Assembly (NCBI GenBank): GCA_965183875.1
Contig: CBCYMK010000004.1
Location: 1-64,000, forward strand
Direction of reading: 5' to 3'
Source: UBA6772 sp965183875
GTDB taxonomy: Bacteria > Bacteroidota > Bacteroidia > Flavobacteriales > UBA7430
Length of the DNA: 64,000 nucleotides
Shown: in pieces, positions 55,201 through 62,481 of the stretch
Position numbering within the stretch: the first letter of the stretch is position 1
How the letters are laid out: each line of letters opens with the position of its first letter
Made by a program: the position numbers and the translations under genes
Notes under the pieces: model-generated
Told to the model about the DNA's origin: nothing
The model's database searches: none
Seen by the model: the letters and a program-made list of their open reading frames with translations, nothing else

Positions 55201-58167
55201 TTCACCTTCCATCACAAATCCTAGTGGGTATATTTCACCATTGTCTGCAGTACATCCAAATTCATATGGTTCTATACATTCTCCATTTTCACAACCAAAA
55301 GGACAGTCAATAAATTCACAACTATCGCCACAGTCGGCAATTTCTTCACAACTCCAATAGATAGCAGGAGGGAAGATCATTATATCAAGTTCCGTACAGA
55401 TACAAGTTTCACATTCACCTTCCATCACATATCCTAGTGGGTATATTTCACCATTATCTACAGTACATCCAAATTCATTTGGCTCTATACATTCTCCATT
55501 TTCACAACCAAAAGGACAGTCAATAAATTCACAACCATCGCCACAGTTGGCAATTTCTTCGCAATCTACCCACGGGTTAGAAAGCATTCCATTATCCAAA
55601 AGGATCGGCTCGTTACAATAACAAGATTCACAGTCTTCGGTAAGTGTTTCGCCAAAAGCAATGAATCCATCACCAGATAAATAGCAACCATCGTATTGGC
55701 AGTTCACATTATAATTGGCTTCTGGGTTGTAGTTTAAAGCAATTGGATCGAGACATCCTGGGATGTAATAAACCATTTCATTGCATTCTTCATCTATATT
55801 AATTCCAAATGAAGCCGAGCCAATATGTCCATTTTCTAAATTCAGCAATTCATTTCCATTACTGTCTGTAATTAATACGCTTGTATTTTCCCAATGCTCG
55901 GGTGTGCCGCTGTTCATTCCAAACTGGTAACAACCTTCCCATAAACACATCTGTGTAAGTCCGCCACCAAAAGCGTAGTAAGTGCCAGATAAATCCCAGC
56001 CCGTAAAATGCGTAGGGTAGTTATTTTCAACATTGATGGTGATTAACTCGCCATATTCACAGTCTTGGTTAAATTCACAAGAGCCATCATCGTGTGTTGC
56101 ATTTTCATTATAGTTTAAAGCCATATAATTTGTGCAGCCGTAAACTTCATTTTCTCCACAATCTGCAATTTCTTCGCAAACCCATCCACCCATAGGCGTA
56201 AATGGTTCGGTACCACACCAGTTAAGGTCTGTACAAACACAATTTTCACAATTCCCATCCATAACGCCACCAATCTCATAGTATTGGTCATTAGCATAGC
56301 ATCCCATACCAAAATTAATAATTATGGTACAAGACCCATCGTCTATAGTAGCATTTGGGTTAAACTCTAAATAAGCGGGGTCTGTACATCCATAAATATT
56401 GTTACCACCGCAATCGGCTATTTCTCCACATTGCCAAGAAGTTGTTATAAAGATCATATCAAGTTGATCATATCCACAATAACAAGTCAAACAACCTTCA
56501 ATATATGTATCTCCTTCATAATATTGTTGCCCATCATAAATACACAAACTCGTCCAATCAACTTCGATATTACAAGATCCATCATCCACTGTAGCATCTA
56601 TATTAAATTCTATGTAACCTGGATCGGTACATCCGTAAACCTCATTTTCACCACAATCGGCAATTTCCTCACAATTCCATGAAGGAGGTAGTGGAGGGAA
56701 AATCATGAGCATGCTTTCTTCACAAATACAAGTTTCACATTCACCTTCCATAAATGCTCCTACAGGATAAAAATCACCGGCATCAGACGAGCATCCTAAA
56801 GTATCGGTAAGTGGCTGACAGAACATTTGCGCTCCACCGTTAAAGCCCCATTCGTTTGCTATGAAAGTTTGACAAGTACATAACTCTCCATTTACGGTCA
56901 TGGTTTCTCCCAGTTGAAGGGTTTCACCATAGTAGGTGCAGGTTTCCTCATTAGGGTTTAGTATGCAAGAATCATCTTCTATATTTGCTTCTGGATTGTA
57001 GTTTATAGCAATTGGGTTGGTACAACCGTAAATTTCTTCCTCACAGGTAGGGCAGCATTGTCCGTCTATATAAATAGGGTCATCACATGGCGGCATGGCA
57101 CAATCTACCACAGCACAAAAGATTTCTCCATTTTCGCAAGAACAGAAAGTGCAGTCGTCCATATTCCATGAGCTTCCTTCAGCATAGAAAGTACCATCGC
57201 TGTTGGTACATCCTTCGGTATTGTTAGTTCCTTGTGGGTCGAAAACAAAAGGTACATCTTGTGCACAATTTCCTGTTCCACTAATTACCAAGCTCGCTTC
57301 AAAAGGGTCTATATAAGGAGCCATGCTCAAGCAGTTGTAGTTAAAATACATATCTACTACATCTCCTGTAGCCCAGCTTTCGAATGTAAATTGGTCGGTA
57401 CTAGCACAGGTATTGGCTAAAATTACCGATGCCATGGTGGTAGAAAGATCGTTTCCAGTATTGAGTACTTGTAGGTGCAACATCATTCCTGCAAAACCAG
57501 CAATGTATTCTTGTTCTATAATTTCTAATTCTCCTAAACAAGGGTTGGTTTCTTGGCATTCTCCTTCATAAGCGATGTCAACATTTTCACATTCTGCCTC
57601 GCAGGAGTTTCCGTAGGTTTGCCCATCAACACCACAAACTGGGTTGTAGAGCATTAGGCAATTACAATCGGTATTGTCTATTATATTTATGAGGAATGTT
57701 TGTGAACTAACTACTTCACCTGTCCACGAACTTACTTGATTAACAACAATGCTATTAATGCCTAAGTCACTTATTGTAGGAGTCCCTTCTATGGTAAGAA
57801 TGAAGCTTCCAGTAAGTGAATTTGCATTCCAATCTGTGTTTATGATGGTGTTTGCCCAATCTGGAGAGTTTCCAACTGTCCAGTAGGGTCCATCAGTAGC
57901 AGTACTGTTTTGTCCTAGGTTATGAGTATATGAAAAAGGTTCGCCTATATTGGCTGAAATATCGATACTTTGTTCTGCACAAGAGCCATCGAAAACGATG
58001 TCAGCATTTTCGCATTCTGCCAAACAATAATTCCCATAGGTAATGCCATCGGCACTACAAACGGGATCGTATTCTGTTGTACATATACAGTCGGAGTTGT
58101 TTTGGGCTTGTAAGGTTCCAAAACTTAAAGAAAATAAGCAGATGAACAGTATGTAAAGATTTTTCAT
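52246..58167 (-). CDS. Giant secreted Cys-rich protein with Kazal and VWC-like modules and T9SS sorting domain
   Basis: 1,973 residues. A signal peptide (ending GTLQAQ) is followed by Kazal-type inhibitor domains at about residues 27-63, 168-204 and 1025-1062 (CTTEYDPVCSADG, YNPVCGVDG, YAPVCGANG). About ten VWC-like cassettes (GECETCIC ... WSCEEIADCG) alternate with at least six GCT[DN]P-x-A-x-NY-x-A-x-DDGSC units. A run of WNL-type repeats (about residues 1640-1800, YLPEYNFNGVGNLL) precedes a C-terminal T9SS sorting domain (FNINPNPAKYSTEL ... GTYLIKVQTKN). It must be exported by T9SS and displayed or released; inhibition of proteases or adhesion are plausible jobs. It is the largest gene in the window. 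Confidence 0.9.
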   Translation of the reverse strand: MKNLYILFICLFSLSFGTLQAQNNSDCICTTEYDPVCSADGITYGNYCLAECENADIVFDGSCAEQSIDISANIGEPFSYTHNLGQNSTATDGPYWTVGNSPDWANTIINTDWNANSLTGSFILTIEGTPTISDLGINSIVVNQVSSWTGEVVSSQTFLINIIDNTDCNCLMLYNPVCGVDGQTYGNSCEAECENVDIAYEGECQETNPCLGELEIIEQEYIAGFAGMMLHLQVLNTGNDLSTTMASVILANTCASTDQFTFESWATGDVVDMYFNYNCLSMAPYIDPFEASLVISGTGNCAQDVPFVFDPQGTNNTEGCTNSDGTFYAEGSSWNMDDCTFCSCENGEIFCAVVDCAMPPCDDPIYIDGQCCPTCEEEIYGCTNPIAINYNPEANIEDDSCILNPNEETCTYYGETLQLGETMTVNGELCTCQTFIANEWGFNGGAQMFCQPLTDTLGCSSDAGDFYPVGAFMEGECETCICEESMLMIFPPLPPSWNCEEIADCGENEVYGCTDPGYIEFNIDATVDDGSCNIEVDWTSLCIYDGQQYYEGDTYIEGCLTCYCGYDQLDMIFITTSWQCGEIADCGGNNIYGCTDPAYLEFNPNATIDDGSCTIIINFGMGCYANDQYYEIGGVMDGNCENCVCTDLNWCGTEPFTPMGGWVCEEIADCGENEVYGCTNYMALNYNENATHDDGSCEFNQDCEYGELITINVENNYPTHFTGWDLSGTYYAFGGGLTQMCLWEGCYQFGMNSGTPEHWENTSVLITDSNGNELLNLENGHIGSASFGINIDEECNEMVYYIPGCLDPIALNYNPEANYNVNCQYDGCYLSGDGFIAFGETLTEDCESCYCNEPILLDNGMLSNPWVDCEEIANCGDGCEFIDCPFGCENGECIEPNEFGCTVDNGEIYPLGYVMEGECETCICTELDIMIFPPAIYWSCEEIADCGDSCEFIDCPFGCENGECIEPYEFGCTADNGEIYPLGFVMEGECETCICTELDIMIFPPASDWSCEEIADCGGEIDTTCICPMVYAPVCGANGITYGNSCEAACAGVTEYYEGECLPTSFCELIEVTTETMYDNNGQVQLNITVYNNSENAINYPQFNVGSINAYINISPIFENAYYIGAGESTTNSYQVTGGGNMAMMVEASYYVSQLNQNAACEYPITFTYEPLWAAQYCYENGAAYAIGDVLTGEDWCETCICTESDATSPAEGPSWVCEEIENCGEDACNLIDCAEGYECVNGDCILVEPQEYGCIDEEDNFYSFGETMEQECNTCTCSPGFNPNAEGFWMCTMMPCEEECEEGQTFYELLMTFNGMDAGSFTVTVGDESYTIGQPESGLTATLNFCAGEGHCIEIFALQTTMGPPFTHSLYADGVLVSENEESYNCGPALEYGCEFEGELYEFGSSIDQGCNTCFCQAGFNPNANGIWSCTEMACIGCTDPEAINYDPIADSDDGTCEYENNATTPDWEHPNTGANHTLVVPEGLLVELDGANIEFGDWIGVFYTLEEELVCAGYAVWEGSTTVIPAQGDDTTTEIQDGFNNNQEFQWLVWDASSNTTYSMDAIYDTNMPNQELYTSNGISALVSLNAQELISEQELQMTEGWNLFSTYMLAEVMDVEELFNPFVEDVVIVKNNIGLAYLPEYNFNGVGNLLAGQGYQVKLNHPINLVVEGSYLAPEDNPIDLINGWNLIAYLRTEPADVIAVFEDIEELVIVKDNSGMAYLPEYGFNGIGDMVAGQAYQIKVLTSQQLQYLANDQSYRLESTVVQNNLQHYSKPLNTGSNMSLVIEANQLETTLEYGDELAVYTNTNRLVGAFTYQGQTIVIPVYGNDKYSKEQDGLLKNEPLTLKYWSTEKEEEITLNTSWASSTGLFEQNSIQVASISTVNSNTAKFEFNINPNPAKYSTELNFELSSNSLVRIQVFNLLGDLIHEPKTELLTKGLHHINLKVEEYPSGTYLIKVQTKNAVSTKRLLVQ
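55115..55540 (-). repeat. 213-bp tandem duplication inside the giant gene
   Basis: Two near-identical 213-bp units (55115-55327 and 55328-55540) encode two 71-residue copies of a VWC-like cassette (ELDIMIFPPA then EEIADCG). A third, more diverged copy continues at 55541. The high identity suggests recent expansion. Confidence 0.85.
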
Positions 58168-58271
58168 AGCGTAGTTTTTTTATTTCGACTCTAAATTAAT
58201 CAATAATTATTCCAAAGAGCGTGAATTTGAGCTCGTTAACAAATCTAATTTCATCGATATGTTTAGCTTAG

Positions 58272-58676
58272 TTATTCTATAAAGTCGTTGTTTACAAAGG
58301 CAAAAGTACATTTTTGTTTACTCGAACGACCATCAGTAAATTCAGAATACCATCTGTTTTCATCGGTGAAATCACCCGTAAAAATAAGTATAGAATCAGA
58401 CAAGTTTAGTACAGAAATAGAGTCTATTTCTTCTATAATGCAAGAGGGTAGGTTTTGTTCTTCTCTACTGCCCCAATTCCAAGTGTTTTGTACAAGCGCT
58501 GAGTCTAGTGGTGAGAGTTCCCATGTGTCTATACTATAGTAATCGGAGTTTACTTTTGAGATTTGGAGTGTGTGATCACTTAGGTTTATTAGGTACTTCT
58601 CACTGTAATGATCTGTTTCGCAAGAAAACGATTGAAGTATACAGAATCCGATAATAAATGTTGCTAGTTTTTTCAT
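58272..58676 (-). CDS. Predicted lipoprotein
   Basis: 134 residues with a lipoprotein signal (SFSCETD, Cys19). The mature part is short, acidic and Ser/Asp-rich (SILIFTGDFTDENRWYSEF). No known domain is recognised. It lies upstream of the giant gene and next to the zinc-ribbon gene. Function is unknown. Confidence 0.75.
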   Translation of the reverse strand: MKKLATFIIGFCILQSFSCETDHYSEKYLINLSDHTLQISKVNSDYYSIDTWELSPLDSALVQNTWNWGSREEQNLPSCIIEEIDSISVLNLSDSILIFTGDFTDENRWYSEFTDGRSSKQKCTFAFVNNDFIE

Positions 58677-58683
58677 AATGCAG

Positions 58684-58944
58684 TTATTTCCATCTTTTTA
58701 GTTGTGGAATAGAAACGGTGTAAAACCATCGCTTTAATCTTCCAATTCCCTGTTCTTTAAGTATGTTTTTTACAAATTCTTGCATCTCTTTAGCCGAAGT
58801 AATTTCAGGGTTTAAAAAGTGTCCTTGGTCATAGCAAAGTGAACAATAGAGTTCGCTTTTATTCCCATCACTTTCTGTTGCTTGTTTAAAAAGTTCATGG
58901 TCTTTTGGAAGCATGCAACTTTGGCAAAATTTATCTAAGTTCAT
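58684..58944 (-). CDS. Zinc-ribbon domain protein
   Basis: 86 residues. Two Cys pairs (FCQSCMLPKD and LYCSLCYDQGHFLNPE) match the putative zinc-ribbon family (Zn_ribbon_2) found in many bacteria, in which the role is unknown. A C-terminal basic helical tail follows. The gene is 7 bases from the lipoprotein gene and so probably co-transcribed with it. Confidence 0.88.
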   Translation of the reverse strand: MNLDKFCQSCMLPKDHELFKQATESDGNKSELYCSLCYDQGHFLNPEITSAKEMQEFVKNILKEQGIGRLKRWFYTVSIPQLKRWK

Positions 58945-58958
58945 TGGTTTAGTTTTTT

Positions 58959-58966
58959 CGAAGATA
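58959..58966 (-). promoter_or_regulatory. -7-like element for zinc-ribbon gene
   Basis: TATCTTCG on the minus strand (TAnnTTTG with one mismatch), 15 bases before the ATG at 58944. Confidence 0.35.
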
Positions 58967-58970
58967 CAAA

Positions 58971-58998
58971 AAAAGCCTTCTCGTTAGAGAAGGCTTTT
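58971..58998 (-). terminator. Terminator of the TM2-domain gene
   Basis: A 12-bp perfect stem AAAAGCCTTCTC / GAGAAGGCTTTT with a GTTA loop and T run on the minus strand. Confidence 0.85.
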
Positions 58999-59011
58999 TA
59001 GTATGAGTGAA

Positions 59012-59353
59012 TTATGATAAGTCACCTGTTATTATTCTGATTCCATCTATAAGCCACCAGATTCCGAGACCACCAAAGGTTAAGAGTTGTAAAATACCAA
59101 TTCCTATATCTCCCATATAGAATCTATGAACGCCTAATCCGCCAAAAAGAAACCACAGTAAAAATACAGTAACATCCATTTGTGCCGGTGCTTGCTCCAT
59201 TTCAGAAGCCTCTTCTGTGCTTAGACTTAGGCTGTCGTCTATTTGCTCTAAGTTGTTTTGTGTTAGGGTTCTTTTAATTGGGATACCTGCAAAGCTCAAG
59301 GTGCTTGTAAGTAAAGCAAATAAGATTAAAAAAGATTTCATTTTTGTTGTCAT
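59012..59353 (-). CDS. TM2-domain membrane protein
   Basis: 113 residues (or 109 from the ATG at 59341). A signal peptide (SFLILFALLTSTLSFAG) precedes a short spacer (EEASEMEQAPAQ) and a TM2 domain: FLLWFLFGGLGVHRFYMGD and GIGILQLLTFGGLGIWWLID, two helices with the conserved GG-x-G-x-HRFY motif. The role of TM2 proteins in bacteria is unknown. It is monocistronic and divergent from the next gene. Confidence 0.88.
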   Translation of the reverse strand: MTTKMKSFLILFALLTSTLSFAGIPIKRTLTQNNLEQIDDSLSLSTEEASEMEQAPAQMDVTVFLLWFLFGGLGVHRFYMGDIGIGILQLLTFGGLGIWWLIDGIRIITGDLS

Positions 59354-59398
59354 AATTATTTATTTTGGTTAAAACTTTTATAAAACTATGTTTTTAAA

Positions 59399-60220
59399 AT
59401 GAGAAATCTTCTTTGTTGCTTACTTTTTTTTATTTCGTGCTGTGTTATGGCTCAGGATAAAAATTATAATTACTCTGGTTATGTTGAGTTGCCCGACAAT
59501 ACTAAAACCCCATATCAGTTAAAATTTACTGAGCAAAAAGGTTTATTAACAGGGTATTCTGTAGTTGATCCTTTTGGTTTAGACGAAACAAAAAGTACAG
59601 TTGTCGGTAAAAAAGAGTCCGGTGTTTTTTTATTGAATGAAATAGATGTCATGTCTACAAGGTCTGTGGTTTCAGAAAACGAATTCTGCTTATTACAGAT
59701 GCGCTTGCAGTTAGAGGAAATAAATGGACTACGATACCTTAATGGTGTTTTTGATGGTTTTTATTCCGATAGCGTAGTTTGTGTAAGTGGTAATATAGTC
59801 CTGATAGATAGTATGAGTTTTGTTTCTCCTGTAGTAGAAGAGATTTTGAGTAAACAGGTAATTGAAGAGAAAGAGAAGGTTAGGGTTTTGTCGGCTGACA
59901 AAGGATTGTCTTTTCAAACTGAGAATAAGGACTTGGTTTTATTTGTTTGGGATAGCGGTATTATTGATGGTGATGAGATTTCCGTTTATTGTAACGGAAG
60001 TATCGTTTTAGATAGGTTTGCCACTAAGAAAAGGAAGAAAAAAATAAGGCTTACTCTTAAGGGTGGATTGAATACTATAAGAGTGAAGGCTATAAATGAG
60101 GGGGCTTATTCTCCAAATACTACTAGGATACAATTGAAAGGTAGAAGTGGTCTGTATGATACGGTAACTTTTCTACAAGCCAATGAAGAAGCATTAATTC
60201 GAGTTAAGTGTCTTGAGTAG
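59399..60220 (+). CDS. Secreted protein of unknown family
   Basis: 273 residues with a signal peptide (ending CCVMAQ). The rest appears beta-rich (SGYVELPDNTKTPYQLKFT) and a C-terminal part (RIQLKGRSGLYDTVTFLQ) resembles an extracellular carbohydrate- or matrix-binding fold, but I do not recognise a family. There is no lipobox and no T9SS sorting domain, so the likely location is the periplasm. Nothing else in its context suggests a partner. Confidence 0.7.
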   Translation: MRNLLCCLLFFISCCVMAQDKNYNYSGYVELPDNTKTPYQLKFTEQKGLLTGYSVVDPFGLDETKSTVVGKKESGVFLLNEIDVMSTRSVVSENEFCLLQMRLQLEEINGLRYLNGVFDGFYSDSVVCVSGNIVLIDSMSFVSPVVEEILSKQVIEEKEKVRVLSADKGLSFQTENKDLVLFVWDSGIIDGDEISVYCNGSIVLDRFATKKRKKKIRLTLKGGLNTIRVKAINEGAYSPNTTRIQLKGRSGLYDTVTFLQANEEALIRVKCLE

Positions 60221-60244
60221 ATACTTGATGTTTTTAAAGCAAAA

Positions 60245-60270
60245 AAAAGGAAGCGCTAGCGCTTCCTTTT
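60245..60270. terminator. Bidirectional terminator
   Basis: A 13-bp perfect palindrome half (AAAAGGAAGCGCT / AGCGCTTCCTTTT) without loop, flanked by A and T runs; ends the unknown secreted gene and the barrel gene on the minus strand. Confidence 0.85.
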
Positions 60271-60288
60271 TTGTTATTCTTAATACTT

Positions 60289-60852
60289 CTAGAAATAGAA
60301 ATTCAGCATTAGTGATCCCATTGATCCTCCAAGAGAAACATTAGAGTCTGCGTAGTTTAATCCGTATGAGTATTCAGCTCCAATACCCATTTTTGCTCTT
60401 ACAAAGTATTCTACACCAACAAATCCACTTGCACCAGCACTAATGTCTGTAGAAGTTTCGCCTGCATCATCTTCATTGCTTGATACTGCAAGTCCACCTT
60501 GGTAGCCATAATACCCTTGTAGGTTACTTGTACCTTTTCTGAATTCTCTACCTGCAGATAGACCTAGTCTAAAAGGGTTTGTAGAATTTGAATCTGAGGT
60601 AAAGTAAAGGTCTGCACTAGCTCTCCATGCAGTCATGTCATCTGTAAATAGTTTACCAGAAAGACTCATTCCGTCTGTAAAATCTACTCCTGGAGCTTCT
60701 GCTGTTCCGCTAATAAGGTTTCCAACATAGTTTAATATTGGGTCTGCACTTGTTCCTACAGACCAGTCACCAGACTTAGGTGTGTTGTCTTGTGCATTTG
60801 CAACGCTAAACGTTAGTGCTAAGGCACATACAGTAGTAATTAACTTTTTCAT
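60289..60852 (-). CDS. Outer-membrane beta-barrel protein
   Basis: 187 residues. Signal peptide (FSVANA), then beta-strands of the small eight-stranded barrel type (for example FRLGLSAGREFRKGTSNLQG, GFVGVEYFVRAKMGIGAEYS), ending in a Phe-rich terminal strand MLNFYF as in OmpW/OmpA-like barrels. The function is unknown; the family is abundant in Bacteroidota. Confidence 0.85.
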   Translation of the reverse strand: MKKLITTVCALALTFSVANAQDNTPKSGDWSVGTSADPILNYVGNLISGTAEAPGVDFTDGMSLSGKLFTDDMTAWRASADLYFTSDSNSTNPFRLGLSAGREFRKGTSNLQGYYGYQGGLAVSSNEDDAGETSTDISAGASGFVGVEYFVRAKMGIGAEYSYGLNYADSNVSLGGSMGSLMLNFYF

Positions 60853-61297
60853 AATTTAAGAGATTTAGTTAGTAATTATTTACCTATCCCAATTTCAAAA
60901 AAAATGTTCGCAACTGAACTTATTGATTTTCATCTTGTTAACACTCACTTGTTGAAAAGCATGAAAATCCCTTTATTAGTCATTGTTGAAGAGGTTGTTA
61001 GTAAGTGTCTAAAAGTCAGTTGTTAGGCAAAGAATACAATGAAATACCTGTTTTTAGGCTAGTAGTTTTTTGCGATTATTCTAATTAATCGACTTAAATT
61101 GAAATGTCTCTTGAATAATTCGAAATAATTCTGTGTTGTATTTTGGTTGGTCAACCTCACTGGAGTCTACCTGCTTGGAATTAAATGTCGAAATTCTTTC
61201 AAATGCCTTATAAAACAAATAAAACGAGAAATTTCAAAAGTTAACTCTTCGTTTAGTAGGTTATTTGGGGCTGTGTTTTAAGCATATTTACAGTTAT
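60853..61297. other. 445-base intergenic gap
   Basis: AT-rich, no open frame with a credible start, no tRNA and no terminator-like hairpin recognised. It probably holds promoters of the barrel protein; no -7 match is convincing. Confidence 0.4.
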
Positions 61298-62059
61298 CTA
61301 GAAGGATCGAATTGGACGAACATTAAGCATTCCCTCTCTGTGGTTACCTCCAATAGCACCAAAAATAAAACTAAAACAATAGGCTGCTTCAGGAATTTCA
61401 TCCTCCGTAGACGACCAATACCAAGAATTTACAAACCCTCCAATATTTCCAGTTTCAGAACCTTGTCCAACGGTTAGGTAGATTTCTATTAACTCTCTTC
61501 TTGATGGCAAGTACCAATCTGTATAATCACCAACATTATACTCATGAGCTGCACTGGCAGCAATTGGCCTGTCTGAGCAGTCTGCTAATATGTCTAAAGT
61601 ATTTTGTAAGCCACCTCCGATATCAATTATGTCTGCCCCAATAATGGTGGTGTTAAAACAGCCCCACATAAATTCCCCTAAGTCTTCTTTTCCTACAACT
61701 AAACCATGTTTGCCTGTTTCATCAATATAAAATAAGAGTCCACCTTGAAGTTCATCACCAATTTCAAGAACAACAACACCGTCGCAATTAAAGCCGTACT
61801 CTGGATACTCACAGATTCCTTCATCTGTGGCACCACTATAGTAATTACATGCAGTCTCATCAACACAACCTACGGTTTCATCTTCATCATAAATTCCATC
61901 TCCATCAGAATCGTATATACAAGAGTTGTCGTTTATGGTAGCTTCAGAAGAAAAATTTATCGCTATTGTGTCGGTACAACCATTCACCTTTTCTTCATGA
62001 CAGGAACAAATAAATAAAAGTGGGCTAATTAATAAGAGGGTGGAGAGGGTTTTTTTCAT
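61298..62059 (-). CDS. Lipoprotein with GCTD-type repeats and DUF1566 (Lcl C-terminal) domain
   Basis: 253 residues. A lipobox (FICSC, Cys20) is followed by two GC[TV]D-x-A-x-N-type units (GCTDTIAINFSSEATIND and GCVDETACNYYSGATDEG), the same kind of unit that repeats in the giant secreted protein. The C-terminal half matches DUF1566 (GDYTDWYLPSRRELIEIYLT, NSWYWSSTEDEIPEAAY, NVRPIRSF). Between them is LQGGLLFYIDETGKHGLVVG. Probably a surface lipoprotein that interacts with the outside; exact role unknown. Confidence 0.85.
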   Translation of the reverse strand: MKKTLSTLLLISPLLFICSCHEEKVNGCTDTIAINFSSEATINDNSCIYDSDGDGIYDEDETVGCVDETACNYYSGATDEGICEYPEYGFNCDGVVVLEIGDELQGGLLFYIDETGKHGLVVGKEDLGEFMWGCFNTTIIGADIIDIGGGLQNTLDILADCSDRPIAASAAHEYNVGDYTDWYLPSRRELIEIYLTVGQGSETGNIGGFVNSWYWSSTEDEIPEAAYCFSFIFGAIGGNHREGMLNVRPIRSF

Positions 62060-62096
62060 AACAATAGATTGATTTGAAAATCAAAGATATAAAAAT

Positions 62097-62125
62097 AAAA
62101 GCCCAACTCGCTGAGTTGGGCTTTT
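62097..62125 (-). terminator. Terminator downstream of tRNA-Leu
   Basis: A 13-bp perfect stem AAAAGCCCAACTC / GAGTTGGGCTTTT with a GCT loop, right next to the tRNA 3' end on the minus strand. Confidence 0.9.
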
Positions 62126-62127
62126 TG

Positions 62128-62209
62128 TACCTTGGGTGGGAATCGAACCCACACTCTCGAAAGAACTGGATTTTGAATCCAGCGCGTCTACCAATTCCGC
62201 CACCAAGGC
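62128..62209 (-). tRNA. tRNA-Leu (CAA)
   Basis: 82-nt cloverleaf on the minus strand with a long variable arm, as in class II tRNAs. Acceptor GCCTTGG pairs with CCAAGGT; the D-arm is GGCGGAATTGGTAGACGC; the anticodon loop TTCAAAA gives anticodon CAA; the T-arm is GTGGGTTCGATTCCCAC. CCA is not encoded. The 5' end of this gene is duplicated twice upstream. Confidence 0.97.
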
Positions 62210-62314
62210 ATTTTGTAATCCTTGCCTACCATCCCGATAGCTATCGGGACCGCCACCAAGGCATTTTGTAATCCTTGCCTACCATCCCGATAGCTATCGG
62301 GACCACCACCAAGA
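62197..62314. repeat. 53-bp tandem repeat including the tRNA-Leu 5' end
   Basis: Two complete units (62197-62249, 62250-62302) and a partial third (62303-62314). On the minus strand each unit includes a copy of the first bases of the tRNA (TGCCTTGGTGGCGG) and the 18-base palindrome TCCCGATAGCTATCGGGA (62231-62248 and 62284-62301). The repeats lie between the tRNA and its promoter, so they form its transcribed leader. Confidence 0.85.
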
Positions 62315-62337
62315 CATATGAGGTTTGTAAGACGTGG

Positions 62338-62366
62338 CAAAAGTAATAATAGTTTAACACCCTCAA
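62338..62366 (-). promoter_or_regulatory. Probable promoter of tRNA-Leu
   Basis: On the minus strand TTG at 62364-62366, 18 bases, then TACTTTTG at 62338-62345. The predicted transcript runs through the 53-bp repeats before reaching the mature tRNA. Confidence 0.6.
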
Positions 62367-62460
62367 AAGGTTTTTTGTCTTTTAATCAATCCAATACGTG
62401 TAGCTAGTAACGTAGGGTGAATAATTCAATTTTTAACCTTCAATTTTTAATTAATTTCCT

Positions 62461-62468
62461 TACATTTG
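62461..62468 (+). promoter_or_regulatory. -7 element for prs
   Basis: TACATTTG ends 13 bases before the first ATG (62482) and 49 before the second (62518); matches TAnnTTTG. Confidence 0.55.
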
Positions 62469-62481
62469 CAGCCCTTAAAGA

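Noticed and set aside
53449..56682. Many plus-strand open frames of 60-90 codons opposite the giant gene
   Set aside because: They are antisense to a strongly coding gene, Cys/Ser-rich by complement of its repeats, and have no starts, promoters or family features of their own.
62197..62314. CRISPR array next to tRNA-Leu
   Set aside because: The 53-bp units are directly adjacent without unique spacers, and no cas genes are in the window; it is a plain tandem duplication.
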